From contig NZ_PTRA01000001.1 in the NCBI RefSeq assembly GCF_002943425.1, positions 1,116,001 to 1,180,000 of the forward strand: a DNA stretch of 64,000 bases. Reading direction: 5' to 3'. The first letter of the stretch is position 1, and each line of letters begins with the position of its first letter. The DNA is from Siphonobacter curvatus. GTDB taxonomy: Bacteria; Bacteroidota; Bacteroidia; Cytophagales; Spirosomataceae. A program made the position numbers and the translations under genes. The notes below the pieces were generated by a model that saw nothing but the letters and a program-made list of their open reading frames with translations, had not been told where the DNA came from and made no database searches. Shown piece by piece: positions 42,403 through 51,571 of the stretch.

Positions 42403-43173
42403 ATGAAGATTGGAATAGTATTCTCCGGAGGAGCCGTACGCGGATTTGCTCATTTAGGGATTTTGAAAGCTCTTCAGGAAATGGGCATTTCACCGGATTA
42501 TATCTCGGGGGTTAGTGCAGGAGCTATCGTGGGAGCATTTGCGGCCAGCAAAATGGAAGCCGAAGCTGCCTACGATTTAATTGAACGTAGTAATTATAAA
42601 AGCTACCTGAAATTGGCGTTTAGCCGGATGGGTTTTCTGAAGCTCGATCGGGTAGAAGACCTGATGCAAAAGCATCTACCCCATACGTTCGAAGAATTGG
42701 CTCTGCCGCTTAGCGTCAACGCCACGGATCTAACGACGGGTAATGAAGTATTTTTTAATTCTGGTCCTTTGCTCAAACCCATTCTGGCTTCCTGCTGTTT
42801 GCCGGGTATTTTTGAACCCGTATGGATTAACCAGCAGCAACTGATTGACGGCGGAGTACTGAATCAAATGCCTTACGAGCCGCTCGAAGCTCACTGCGAC
42901 ATACTAATTGGTTGCCACTGTAATCCGATTGGTGATCTGGAAAGTCCGATTACCTCTATGAAAGCCGTGGCCATGCGAAGTTTGTATCTGGCGATGGCGA
43001 AAGCTAGCCATTTCAAGTCCAAGCGTTTTGACGTATTCATCGAGCCGCCGCTCTTACAGAATTTCAACGTTTTTGATACCAAGAAATCCAGAGATGTTTT
43101 TCGCGTAGGCTACGAATACACGCATCAGATGGCTCCGGAACTGGAAAAACTGAGAGAACAATTGAGTTTTTAA
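42403..43173 (+). CDS. patatin-like phospholipase
   Basis: The 256-residue protein is a predicted serine acyl-hydrolase acting on lipids. The oxyanion motif is FSGGAVRGFAHLG (8-20), the nucleophile Ser38 sits in GVSAGAIVGAF, and the catalytic Asp is in QLIDGGVLNQMP near 152. The Ser-Asp dyad is complete. The protein has no signal peptide, so it acts in the cytoplasm or at the inner face of the membrane, like the RssA/YchK group. It follows the DUF5723 gene by 36 bases. Confidence 0.88.
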   Translation: MKIGIVFSGGAVRGFAHLGILKALQEMGISPDYISGVSAGAIVGAFAASKMEAEAAYDLIERSNYKSYLKLAFSRMGFLKLDRVEDLMQKHLPHTFEELALPLSVNATDLTTGNEVFFNSGPLLKPILASCCLPGIFEPVWINQQQLIDGGVLNQMPYEPLEAHCDILIGCHCNPIGDLESPITSMKAVAMRSLYLAMAKASHFKSKRFDVFIEPPLLQNFNVFDTKKSRDVFRVGYEYTHQMAPELEKLREQLSF

Positions 43174-43174
43174 T

Positions 43175-43212
43175 GAAGAAGCCCCGAAGCAAGATTGCTT
43201 CGGGGCTTCTTC
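43175..43212. terminator. bidirectional terminator between patatin and susD genes
   Basis: GAAGAAGCCCCGAAGCAA (43175-43192) and TTGCTTCGGGGCTTCTTC (43195-43212) are complementary over 18 bases, between convergent genes. Confidence 0.8.
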
Positions 43213-43232
43213 GTTACTTAAGACTTTTACTA

Positions 43233-44600
43233 CTAATTGTACCCAGGATTTTGTACCAGCTGGCTGTTTACATCCGTTTCGCGTTGCGGGATCGGGTATA
43301 CCAGATTGTTAGCATTAAAGGAGATTGCCCCAACTGAACGACGAGTACGCTTCAGATCGTGTAAGAGATGGCCTTCAAACATCAATTCTAATTTACGCTC
43401 TTTTAAGATTGCACTAAGCGTAAGACTAGTTGAAGTAAGGCTTGGCAAGTTTACCCGATTACGGATCAAATTAATATCCGCTAAAGGCGTTGCTCCAACG
43501 CTTGTATTGAGGCGGAAATTAGCTTCAGCCCGCGTCAAATACATTTCAGCTAAACGAATAACGGGAACGTTCGAGTAGATAGTACTGAACTTCTCCGTAA
43601 AGAAGTCGTCTCCATCCTGATAAAATAAATCCGCACGTTCATCTCCTTGTTCGTATTCATTAATATGATTGGTTGTTACGTAGATATCCCCTCTGGATTC
43701 AATCGAGTAGAAAGTACGAAGAGAATTGTCGCCATCCTGAGAAGTCACCTGTGTGGAAAAAATGTTCTCGGGAGAGTTCATGTTTACCAGGTTAAATGAA
43801 GCCGCATAATTTTGGTTCAGAGCATATTTGTTACTCTGAATAACGCGGTTAGCCGCGTCGCGTGCAGCCGCATAATTCTGCTGCATCAAATACACGCGAG
43901 ACAGGATACCAGCGGCGGCCCATTTCGTTGCTTGACCAGTCATTTTACCTGAAGTGCTGGTCGAAGCTGCATCTGGTAACAGCGATTCGGCAGCTAGTAA
44001 ATCTTCAAGAACCTTTGCATACACTTGTGCTACACTATTCCGGCTTACGTAGGAACCGTTGTTGATCTCAGTGGTAGGGGTGAGCACCAGTGGCACACCT
44101 GGATTAACGGTGTTATCGCCATCGCCCCAGGTTTTAGCAAACAAACGAACCAATTCAAAGTAGACACTGCCCCGGATAAACAAAGCTTCCCCCTGAATCC
44201 GGTTCTTTTTTGCTGCGTCAACCTTATCAATGTTCGCTAAGACGTTGTTACAGATGTTAATAGTTTCGTATGAATTTAGCCAGATGTTAGACCCATACAA
44301 ATTATTGGTAAGAATTTTCTTATCATAAAACTGACCAGGGTCTACAAATGTACCAAGCCACTGTAGCTCGTTCGTAGCAGCAAGCAGGTCAGATGACATT
44401 TGAATCTGTCCTCCCCATACGTAGTACTCGCCTAGAGCATCATAAGCACCAATCAAAGCGGCTTCAACGTCCTTTGAGGTCGTCAGAGCAACGTCTTGGT
44501 CAATTGATTGAGTAGGAGCAATATTCAATTTATCTCCGCACGAGGACACCGTTAGAGTAATCGCCGCGAGAAGTATATAGGTGAAACGTGTTTTTTTCAT
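43233..44600 (-). CDS. SusD/RagB-family nutrient-binding lipoprotein
   Basis: SusD-like lipoproteins form the lid of SusC-type transporters and bind the glycan or peptide at the surface. The 455-residue protein has a lipobox VSSC with Cys21, then the family TPR-rich body: EAALIGAYDALGEYYVWGG, RIQGEALFIRGSVYFELVRLFAKTWG, LEDLLAAESLLPDA, and the C-terminal VIRLAEMYLTRAEANFR and ILKERKLELMFEGHLLHDLKRTRR. The start used gives the signal peptide; the 44633 extension does not. It lies 32 bases after susC. The substrate cannot be named, because no enzyme gene is adjacent. Confidence 0.92.
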   Translation of the reverse strand: MKKTRFTYILLAAITLTVSSCGDKLNIAPTQSIDQDVALTTSKDVEAALIGAYDALGEYYVWGGQIQMSSDLLAATNELQWLGTFVDPGQFYDKKILTNNLYGSNIWLNSYETINICNNVLANIDKVDAAKKNRIQGEALFIRGSVYFELVRLFAKTWGDGDNTVNPGVPLVLTPTTEINNGSYVSRNSVAQVYAKVLEDLLAAESLLPDAASTSTSGKMTGQATKWAAAGILSRVYLMQQNYAAARDAANRVIQSNKYALNQNYAASFNLVNMNSPENIFSTQVTSQDGDNSLRTFYSIESRGDIYVTTNHINEYEQGDERADLFYQDGDDFFTEKFSTIYSNVPVIRLAEMYLTRAEANFRLNTSVGATPLADINLIRNRVNLPSLTSTSLTLSAILKERKLELMFEGHLLHDLKRTRRSVGAISFNANNLVYPIPQRETDVNSQLVQNPGYN

Positions 44601-44632
44601 TGAATTGAATGTTAAATATTCCTTCAACAGCA

Positions 44633-47600
44633 TTAGAATCCAATTTGTAGACCAACCGTAAGCGTCTTTGCTTGGGGTGCCGAATAGAAATCTTGTCCTG
44701 CTGCAATATTTCCTGAAACAGCATCGGTGCTAACTTCAGGATCCCAACCCGTGTACTTGGTAAAGGTCAGTAGGTTTTGGGCCAGGAAGTACACGCGGAG
44801 CCGATCCACCTTTAAACGGTTCAGCACAGTTTTGGGAATCGTGTATCCTACAGAGACATTACGTAAACGCACGTAAGATGCATCCGATAAATAGCGACTG
44901 GATACAGCGGTACCATTCGCTCCAAACAACCGGGGTTGAGGCGTAGAAGCATTGGGGTTTTCTGGGGTCCAGTAATCTAATTCAGAAGCTAAATGATTAT
45001 CGAAATAATCACCAGAAGCTCTTTCAAACTTACCGCCTGCCATATACACCTTATTACCAAACTGCCCGTTGAACAGGATGCTCAGGTCGAAACCCGCGTA
45101 CGAGAAGGTGTTCGTAATCCCTCCAAACCAGGTAGGAAGAGGGCTTCCAACAAATACCCGTTGTGCTTCGTTCGGATCATTGGTTGTGGTACGATCACCT
45201 TCTGTATCATTTCGGTAGTAGAGGGCATCTCCATTCGCTTTATCTACACCCGCGTATTCAATCATATAAAAAGCTCCTAATGGCTGACCCGGATACGCTC
45301 GGTTAACCTGATCAAAACCACCCGTGATGGGGACAGGTTCTCCGGAAGGACTCTTATCGATTTCTACTACCCGGTTTTTGTTGTTCGAAATATTCAGGCT
45401 GGTCGTCCACTTGAAGGCTCCGACCAGGTTTTGGCTATTCAAAGTAAATTCGAAGCCTTTGTTTTGCATTTTACCCACATTTCGTACCTGGTCCGGAAAT
45501 CCAGCCGTGCCTGGAACGTTTACCGACAGTAATAAGTCATTCGTGTTTTTAATGTAATAATCGATCTCCCCATTGATTCGGTTATTTAAGATTCCGTAAT
45601 CCAGGCCAATATCTGTTTGGGTAGTAGTTTCCCATTTCAAATCCTGGTTTCGCAATTGACTGGGCGACTGACCAGCTACGCCAGCATAACCCGAAGAAGA
45701 CCAGAGGCCTAAGGCAGGGAAGTTGCCAATTTCAGCATTACCCGTTAATCCATAACTAGCTCTTAATTTTAAGAAGCTCAGGGCTTTAGACTCCTGTAGG
45801 AACTTTTCTTCGCTAAGAATCCATCCACCGGAAATAGCAGGGAAGAATCCATATTTAGAATCGTTACCAAATCGGCTTGATCCGTCTACCCGACCGCTTA
45901 AGCCTACTAAGTATTTGTCAGCAAACTTGTAGTTAGCCCGTAGGAAATAAGAAAGGAACGAAAACCGGGTACGCGTGGAGGAACCTCCTGTGATATCCGC
46001 AGCGGAAGCAATTTGCCGGTATGCGTTGGAAGGAAATTGCTGTCCTTCCACAAAGTTTCCATCAATTCGGGTTTCCTGATAAGACATACCAAGCGTAGCC
46101 GTAATGGAATGAAGGTCGCCAATTGCTTTATTGAAACTGAAGTAGTTATTGGTGTTATAGTTCATGACCTGTGAGTAACGACTTTCTCCCAAGCCATTGG
46201 CAGCCCCTGATACGTTACGAACTGTTTGCGTACCGTAATAGGTGTTTTCGTTCTGATTCAACAGATCAACCCCTAGTTCAGAGCGGAAACTAAGCCATTT
46301 GGTAAAGTCTACCTGGCCATATACGTTGCTGATATTACGGAAAACTAAGGTCTTGTAATCCGAATATTCAGCGGATATGAACGGGTTGTAGTAGATAGGG
46401 AAGTTCGCCGAAGTTCCTGGAGGTGTACCTGAAATCAAGCCAGTCCGGGGATCAATCAACGGAGTGATGGGCGGAATAGCTACGGCCTGCATGGGCGTCG
46501 AGAAGGCATTGTCATTGGAAACGCGATTCTGTAAGGTCCGAGCCAAACTCATATTCATGCCGATCGAAAGCCAGTTGTTGGCCTTATGATCCAGATTAAG
46601 CCGGCCGCTAAAACGTTCCAGCGAGTTTTTGATCAGAATCCCTTTCTGATCCAGGTATTGACCCGAGATGTAAAATTTCGTCTTTTCATTACCCCCGGAA
46701 ATGTTCAAATCCGTCTGACTGAAGGGAGCATCCTGAAAAGCGGCTCTTTGCCAATCATACGTAGCTTCGCCGGGAGTTGTACCGGCGGCTGAACGATTAA
46801 TAATGGTATTGAGCGAATTAGTTGAGTTGGTATTCGCTGCAGCTACTCTAAAATAAGACAACCATTGCTCCGCGGTCATATAGTCACGGAGGCGGGTGGG
46901 CTTACTGGAGCCGTACTGGAAACCTACGTTGACGTTCGTTTTACCGGCTTTACCGCGTTTGGTAGTGATCAGTACCACGCCATTCGCAGCACGAGCTCCG
47001 TAAATGGCACCAGCTGAAGCATCCTTGAGGATTTCTAAGGATTCAATATCCTGCGGGTTCAAATCGGCAATCGGGTTGGTAGGGGCCGTATTATTGGAAA
47101 GGTTCTGCGTATTAATGGGAACGCCATCTACTACGTACAAGGGCTGGCTTGAAGCAGAAATCGATGAAGTACCCCGAACGCGTACCGAAATACCCTGCCC
47201 TAACTTACCATTTCCTTGGGTGATCTGCACCCCGGCTGCGTTTCCCTGCAGAGCCGCTTCAAAAGACGGGTTAGGAATATTTTCAAGTTTCTTAGAGTCA
47301 ACCTTGGCAATATTTCCCGTTACGTCCCGCTTGATTTGCGAACCGAAACCTGTTACTACGACTTCGGTGAGTTCGCGGCTGTTTGAGCCTAGTTGTACAT
47401 CAATCTGGGTCTGGTTACCCACGGCAATTTCCTGGGTAATCATGCCGATGAAACTGAAAACCAAGGTAGAATTATCCGGTACGGAAAGCCGGTACGTACC
47501 GGTAGCATCGGTATTAACGCCGCGGCTAGTTCCTTTGGCTTGAACGCTTACGCCAACTAAAGGGGTTCCGTCTTCTGAAGAGGTGACTTTTCCCGTCACG

Positions 47601-47677
47601 ACTCTGTCTTGGGCAATTGTACTATAGCCGCTCAACAGTGCTCCGACCAGGAAACATAGATGTAACAGTCTTCTCAT
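44633..47677 (-). CDS. SusC/RagA-family TonB-linked outer-membrane transporter
   Basis: The 1014-residue transporter moves oligomers into the periplasm with TonB and the SusD-like lid. It has a signal peptide (to near STIAQDR), a carboxypeptidase-like domain (about 27-105: VTGKVTSSEDGTPLVGVSVQAKG), the SusC signature LTEVVVTGFG, the plug domain (GVQITQGNGKLGQGISVRVRGTSSI to AANGVVLITTKRG), and the barrel ending TLTVGLQIGF. It has no N-terminal STN domain, so no direct ECF signalling is expected. With susD it forms a two-gene operon on the minus strand without hydrolase or regulator genes nearby. The ligand is unknown. Confidence 0.94.
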   Translation of the reverse strand: MRRLLHLCFLVGALLSGYSTIAQDRVVTGKVTSSEDGTPLVGVSVQAKGTSRGVNTDATGTYRLSVPDNSTLVFSFIGMITQEIAVGNQTQIDVQLGSNSRELTEVVVTGFGSQIKRDVTGNIAKVDSKKLENIPNPSFEAALQGNAAGVQITQGNGKLGQGISVRVRGTSSISASSQPLYVVDGVPINTQNLSNNTAPTNPIADLNPQDIESLEILKDASAGAIYGARAANGVVLITTKRGKAGKTNVNVGFQYGSSKPTRLRDYMTAEQWLSYFRVAAANTNSTNSLNTIINRSAAGTTPGEATYDWQRAAFQDAPFSQTDLNISGGNEKTKFYISGQYLDQKGILIKNSLERFSGRLNLDHKANNWLSIGMNMSLARTLQNRVSNDNAFSTPMQAVAIPPITPLIDPRTGLISGTPPGTSANFPIYYNPFISAEYSDYKTLVFRNISNVYGQVDFTKWLSFRSELGVDLLNQNENTYYGTQTVRNVSGAANGLGESRYSQVMNYNTNNYFSFNKAIGDLHSITATLGMSYQETRIDGNFVEGQQFPSNAYRQIASAADITGGSSTRTRFSFLSYFLRANYKFADKYLVGLSGRVDGSSRFGNDSKYGFFPAISGGWILSEEKFLQESKALSFLKLRASYGLTGNAEIGNFPALGLWSSSGYAGVAGQSPSQLRNQDLKWETTTQTDIGLDYGILNNRINGEIDYYIKNTNDLLLSVNVPGTAGFPDQVRNVGKMQNKGFEFTLNSQNLVGAFKWTTSLNISNNKNRVVEIDKSPSGEPVPITGGFDQVNRAYPGQPLGAFYMIEYAGVDKANGDALYYRNDTEGDRTTTNDPNEAQRVFVGSPLPTWFGGITNTFSYAGFDLSILFNGQFGNKVYMAGGKFERASGDYFDNHLASELDYWTPENPNASTPQPRLFGANGTAVSSRYLSDASYVRLRNVSVGYTIPKTVLNRLKVDRLRVYFLAQNLLTFTKYTGWDPEVSTDAVSGNIAAGQDFYSAPQAKTLTVGLQIGF

Positions 47678-48154
47678 TATGGTTAAGAATTAGAATTGGA
47701 AATTCTTACAAAAGTATAAACAAATTCAAACAAAGCCTGAGCTTGCATACATATATAAATTTTAGAATAATGAGGGAGAACTTCCTTGTAGTACTACTGA
47801 AATCTTTTATTTATGATTAAAAATTAAATATTTTATTTGGATAATGCAATGTTTGGCAAGTGTGATAATTATTGTAATAGTTATATTCTAGCGACTGGAT
47901 ACGTGAGGTAGATAAATATACTTAGGTAGTGAACTTCTCTTGTACGATTCTAAGATGTAAGTTTCATAAATCCTAATGGCTCTCCTGAAAAATTAATTCA
48001 GTAGCTAACTTACCTCTTTGAATGAAAAATTACGCTTTCGCCCGGGACGAAATACAGAAGGAAGCCTAAGGAAAATGCTGACTTCTGGCGGAAGGTTCGT
48101 ACTTTTGAATCGGACTCGTGGCGGAGCAGAATTTTCGCTATCTTTCTTATTTCT
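47678..48154. other. intergenic region upstream of susC
   Basis: The divergent gap between susC and the ABC-F gene holds no recognisable gene; an open frame at 47617-47820 overlaps the susC start and is spurious. A candidate susC -7 box is at 47717-47710. The region is AT-rich near susC. A site for an extracytoplasmic or hybrid regulator might be present, but I saw no clear repeat. Confidence 0.4.
47710..47717 (-). promoter_or_regulatory. predicted -7 box of susC
   Basis: TACTTTTG on the minus strand, an exact TAnnTTTG match, about 33 bases before the start codon. No matching -33 element was found. Confidence 0.4.
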
Positions 48155-50092
48155 ATGCTTTCCATCAATAACTTAAGTTTCTACTTCGGCAGTCGGGCGT
48201 TATACGACGAAGCCTCTCTTCATATTAAACCCAAAGATCGCATCGGATTGATCGGGGCCAATGGTACGGGTAAATCTACGCTCTTGCGGCTCGTTGTAGG
48301 TGAGTATACGCCCGACGGGGGTACGATTTCCAAATCCGGTGATTGTTCCATTGGCTTTCTCAACCAGGATTTGTTGAGTTACGAATCGAGTGAGTCGATT
48401 CTGAACGTAGCTATGCAAGCCTTCGAGCGGGAAATGGTGCTCCAGAAAAAGATCGACGAAGTGCTCCACGAAATGGAGACGAATTATCGGGATGAGCTCG
48501 TCGATAAGCTGGCTAAGTATCAGGAAGAGTTCGAAGCTCTGGATGGGTATACGATTCAGGCCAAAGCTGAAGAAATTCTCGAAGGTCTGGGCTTTAAAAC
48601 CGAAGAGTTACAGGTACCGCTCCAACGCTTCTCCGGGGGCTGGCGGATGCGGGTAATGCTGGCAAAACTGCTTTTGCAAAAACCCAGCTTACTGCTGTTA
48701 GATGAGCCTACCAACCACTTGGACTTACCCAGTATCGAGTGGGTGGAAAATTACGTCCGTAACTACGAAGGAGCGGTCATGATTGTTTCGCACGACCGCT
48801 ATTTCCTCGACAACTGTGTCAATATTATTGTAGAAGTATCGGGAGGGAAGCTCAATTATTACCCCGGTAACTATTCATTCTATATCGAAGAAAAAACACT
48901 GCGAAACGAAATCCAGCGGGGAGCGTACGAAAACCAGCAGGCCAAAATTCGCCAGACTGAACGCTTCATCGAACGCTTTAAAGCCAAAGCCAGCAAGGCT
49001 CGTCAGGTACAAAGCCGCGTGAAATCGTTGGAAAAACTGGATTTCGTGGATGAGGTCATCGACGATACCGCTCGAGTGAACTTCAAATTTACGCTGGCTA
49101 CTCAGCCCGGTAAAAATATCTTCCAGCTCGAAGATGTTTCAAAGGCGTACGGCGAAAAACGTATTCTTACTCATACGGACGCGTACCTGGGTCGGGGTGA
49201 TAAAGTCGCTCTGATCGGGGCGAACGGTAAAGGAAAATCGACGCTGCTGCGGATCATCGCCGGTACGGAATCCATTGAAGGAAAACGGCAGATCGGTCAT
49301 AACGTGGCTTTCGCTTTCTACGCTCAGCACCAGCTGGAAGCGTTGAACATCGAGAATACACTCATCGACGAATTACGGGAAATGGGTACGGACAAAACGG
49401 AAGCTCAGTTACGGGGTATTCTGGGCTGTTTTCTATTCTCCAGCGACGACGTATTCAAGAAAATTAAAGTACTGTCAGGGGGTGAAAAATCGCGGGTAGC
49501 TTTAGCGAAAATGCTACTTTCGGAAGCTAACTTCCTGCTTCTGGATGAGCCGACCAACCACTTGGACATGATCTCAGTGAATATTCTGATCCAAGCCCTG
49601 CAACAATACGAAGGAACCTACGTGATTGTCTCGCACGACCGGTATTTCGTGTCGGAAGTTGCCAATAAAATCTGGTACATCGAAGACGAGCAGATCAAGG
49701 AATACCCCGGTACCTACGATGAGTACGTGCTCTGGCAACAGGAACGCGAGGCCATCCGCAAAGAGTCAGGTGCCGCCCGTACCGAAAAACCAGTCGAAGT
49801 AAAGGTGGCGAAACCACAACCTACGGTATCGGATACGGAGCGGAAACAATCCCAGCAAAAACTCAAAAAGTTACAGCAGCAAGTGGAAGAGCTGGAAGGT
49901 CAGGTTAGTAAGCTCGAAAAACAAAAAGCAGATACCGAAGCTCAACTGGCTGATCCGGAGATTTATCAAAATACGGTCAAGTTCAATGAGGTTCAGAAAG
50001 CATACGACCGGGTGAAACAGCAGCTATCCCAAGCTAACGACGCCTGGGAGTCGGCGATGATGGAAGTAGAATCCCTGGAAAAGCTGGCATAA
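48155..50092 (+). CDS. ABC-F family ATPase
   Basis: ABC-F proteins are soluble twin ATPases that act on ribosomes rather than membranes. The 645-residue protein has two ABC domains: Walker A GANGTGKSTLL near 35 and GANGKGKSTLL near 353, signatures RFSGGWRMRV near 155 and LSGGEKSRVAL near 446, Walker B LLLLDEPTNHLD in both halves, and the inter-domain linker (about 240-310). The C-terminal tail (about 555-645) is a coiled coil (QQKLKKLQQQVEELEGQVSK), as in the Uup-like group. A housekeeping translation factor is likelier than antibiotic resistance, but the exact subgroup is not certain. Confidence 0.92.
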   Translation: MLSINNLSFYFGSRALYDEASLHIKPKDRIGLIGANGTGKSTLLRLVVGEYTPDGGTISKSGDCSIGFLNQDLLSYESSESILNVAMQAFEREMVLQKKIDEVLHEMETNYRDELVDKLAKYQEEFEALDGYTIQAKAEEILEGLGFKTEELQVPLQRFSGGWRMRVMLAKLLLQKPSLLLLDEPTNHLDLPSIEWVENYVRNYEGAVMIVSHDRYFLDNCVNIIVEVSGGKLNYYPGNYSFYIEEKTLRNEIQRGAYENQQAKIRQTERFIERFKAKASKARQVQSRVKSLEKLDFVDEVIDDTARVNFKFTLATQPGKNIFQLEDVSKAYGEKRILTHTDAYLGRGDKVALIGANGKGKSTLLRIIAGTESIEGKRQIGHNVAFAFYAQHQLEALNIENTLIDELREMGTDKTEAQLRGILGCFLFSSDDVFKKIKVLSGGEKSRVALAKMLLSEANFLLLDEPTNHLDMISVNILIQALQQYEGTYVIVSHDRYFVSEVANKIWYIEDEQIKEYPGTYDEYVLWQQEREAIRKESGAARTEKPVEVKVAKPQPTVSDTERKQSQQKLKKLQQQVEELEGQVSKLEKQKADTEAQLADPEIYQNTVKFNEVQKAYDRVKQQLSQANDAWESAMMEVESLEKLA

Positions 50093-50111
50093 TCCTGCAG
50101 ATTGATAAGAA

Positions 50112-50172
50112 ATGCTGAGGATTCGGGTTTTAGCGGAGATACTTTGATCCACTAAAATGCGAGTCCTCAGCG
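50112..50172 (+). terminator. intrinsic terminator of the ABC-F gene
   Basis: GCTGAGGATTCG and CGAGTCCTCAGC pair with one G-T pair, with TTTTAG/CTAAAA pairing inside. GTTTTTTT follows the right arm. Confidence 0.75.
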
Positions 50173-50187
50173 TTTTTTTATACCCTT

Positions 50188-51495
50188 ATGAAGCGAAAAT
50201 CCTTTATGAAAGTGCTAACCTCATTTGTACTGGCAATCGGCCTTATTTTTCTGGTAAACCAATTGATTGCTCAGGCCCTGGAAAATAGTCGGCGGGAAGG
50301 ACCGCTCCGCTACGAAGATTTTATCTACGATGCCTCCGTCAAAACGCCCTTGCTCTTTGCTACGGGTGCCGTAGTTAGCAACGACGTGCTGCAACCACCC
50401 GTACTGGACCTGAATCAGGGAGGAACCATGCGGCTAGAATTTGACTGGCTGGGCAAGGACCAACCGCAGTTTCGGGCCAAGATTTTGCATTGCAATGCCA
50501 ACTGGCAGCCTTCGGCCCTGAACGACGTCGAGTTTTTACCCGACTTTAATGAATTTCCTATCTACGACGTCAAAGTAGCTCAGGGTACTAAAGTGGGTTA
50601 CGCTCATTTCTGGCTGGATTTGCCCCGGGTGAAAGTGAGTGGAAATTACGTATTGGTAGTCTACAAGGGCCGCCGGGAAAGTGATGTTGTATTTACGCGG
50701 CGATTCATGGCTTTCGACCAAAAGGTAACCGTTGGGGGACGTGTCAGCTTTGCACAGGATATTCCGCGTCGCAATACGCATCAGCAGGTTGATTTTGCCC
50801 TGAAGTACGGAAATTATCCCATTCTGAATCCCAAGCAGGACGTGTATATCGTGATTCGTCAGAATTACCGCTGGGATCGTACCGTGGTGGGATTGAAGCC
50901 GTATATGGTTCAGGAGTTTGACCGCACGCTGGAGTACCGTTTCTTCAATAATGAAAACCTGTTTCCGGGAAGCAATGAGTTTCGGGTGTTTGACATTCGG
51001 AGTCGGCAGGTGAAGGGCATTAACGTAGCCCGACTGGATTTCAATCCCAATTTCAATGCGGCGTTTCTCTTCCCGGACGATGGACAGGCCGGAAAGTCGT
51101 ATTTGCAGCAAAATGATCTCGACGGACTATTCGCCATCTCCACACGGGATGACTTTGGCGATCCAGACTATTTCCCCGTTACGTTTACCCTGCGTTCATC
51201 CGAACGGGAAGATGGAAAAGTGCCGTACGTAGTGGGAGGGTTTAATTTTTTCGAACTCTCGAAAGACAATCAGATGCACTATGAACCTTCGGCACAGGCG
51301 TATCAAGCTACGATTTTGTTGAAACAAGGCGTTTACAATTACATGTACGCCGTGCCTGAGGGAAATAAAGCAAATGAAGTACCCATTGAAGGGATGCATT
51401 CCATGACGCAGAATACCTACGAAATCTTCGTTTACCACCGCTCGCCCGGCAGTCGGGCCGATCAGCTGATTGGCTATCAGGTGATTCATAATTAA
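50188..51495 (+). CDS. type IX secretion system plug protein (DUF5103)
   Basis: The protein caps the outer-membrane channel of the type IX secretion system when it is idle. The 435-residue product has a signal peptide (to near LIAQALE) and the DUF5103 layout: LRYEDFIYDASVKTPLLF, LRLEFDWLGKD...AKILHCNANWQPSALNDVEFL, QQVDFALKYGNYPILNP with DVYIVIRQNYRWD, and the C-terminal ITNTYEIFVYHRSPGSRADQLIGYQVI-like end. Its presence implies that this organism has a T9SS and perhaps gliding motility. No other T9SS gene is in the window. Confidence 0.82.
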   Translation: MKRKSFMKVLTSFVLAIGLIFLVNQLIAQALENSRREGPLRYEDFIYDASVKTPLLFATGAVVSNDVLQPPVLDLNQGGTMRLEFDWLGKDQPQFRAKILHCNANWQPSALNDVEFLPDFNEFPIYDVKVAQGTKVGYAHFWLDLPRVKVSGNYVLVVYKGRRESDVVFTRRFMAFDQKVTVGGRVSFAQDIPRRNTHQQVDFALKYGNYPILNPKQDVYIVIRQNYRWDRTVVGLKPYMVQEFDRTLEYRFFNNENLFPGSNEFRVFDIRSRQVKGINVARLDFNPNFNAAFLFPDDGQAGKSYLQQNDLDGLFAISTRDDFGDPDYFPVTFTLRSSEREDGKVPYVVGGFNFFELSKDNQMHYEPSAQAYQATILLKQGVYNYMYAVPEGNKANEVPIEGMHSMTQNTYEIFVYHRSPGSRADQLIGYQVIHN

Positions 51496-51515
51496 GGGAA
51501 ACTTGTTACCTACAA

Positions 51516-51547
51516 AAAAGAGGGAGCTTCACTAAGCTCCCTCTTTT
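51516..51547. terminator. bidirectional terminator between the T9SS plug and ychF genes
   Basis: AAAAGAGGGAGCTT (51516-51529) and AAGCTCCCTCTTTT (51534-51547) around a CACT loop, between convergent genes. Confidence 0.85.
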
Positions 51548-51571
51548 GGTAAATCCTGAATCACTGAAAAG

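Noticed and set aside
47004-47543. 179-codon plus-strand frame opposite susC
   Set aside because: Runs antisense to the conserved plug domain of SusC, with no independent support.
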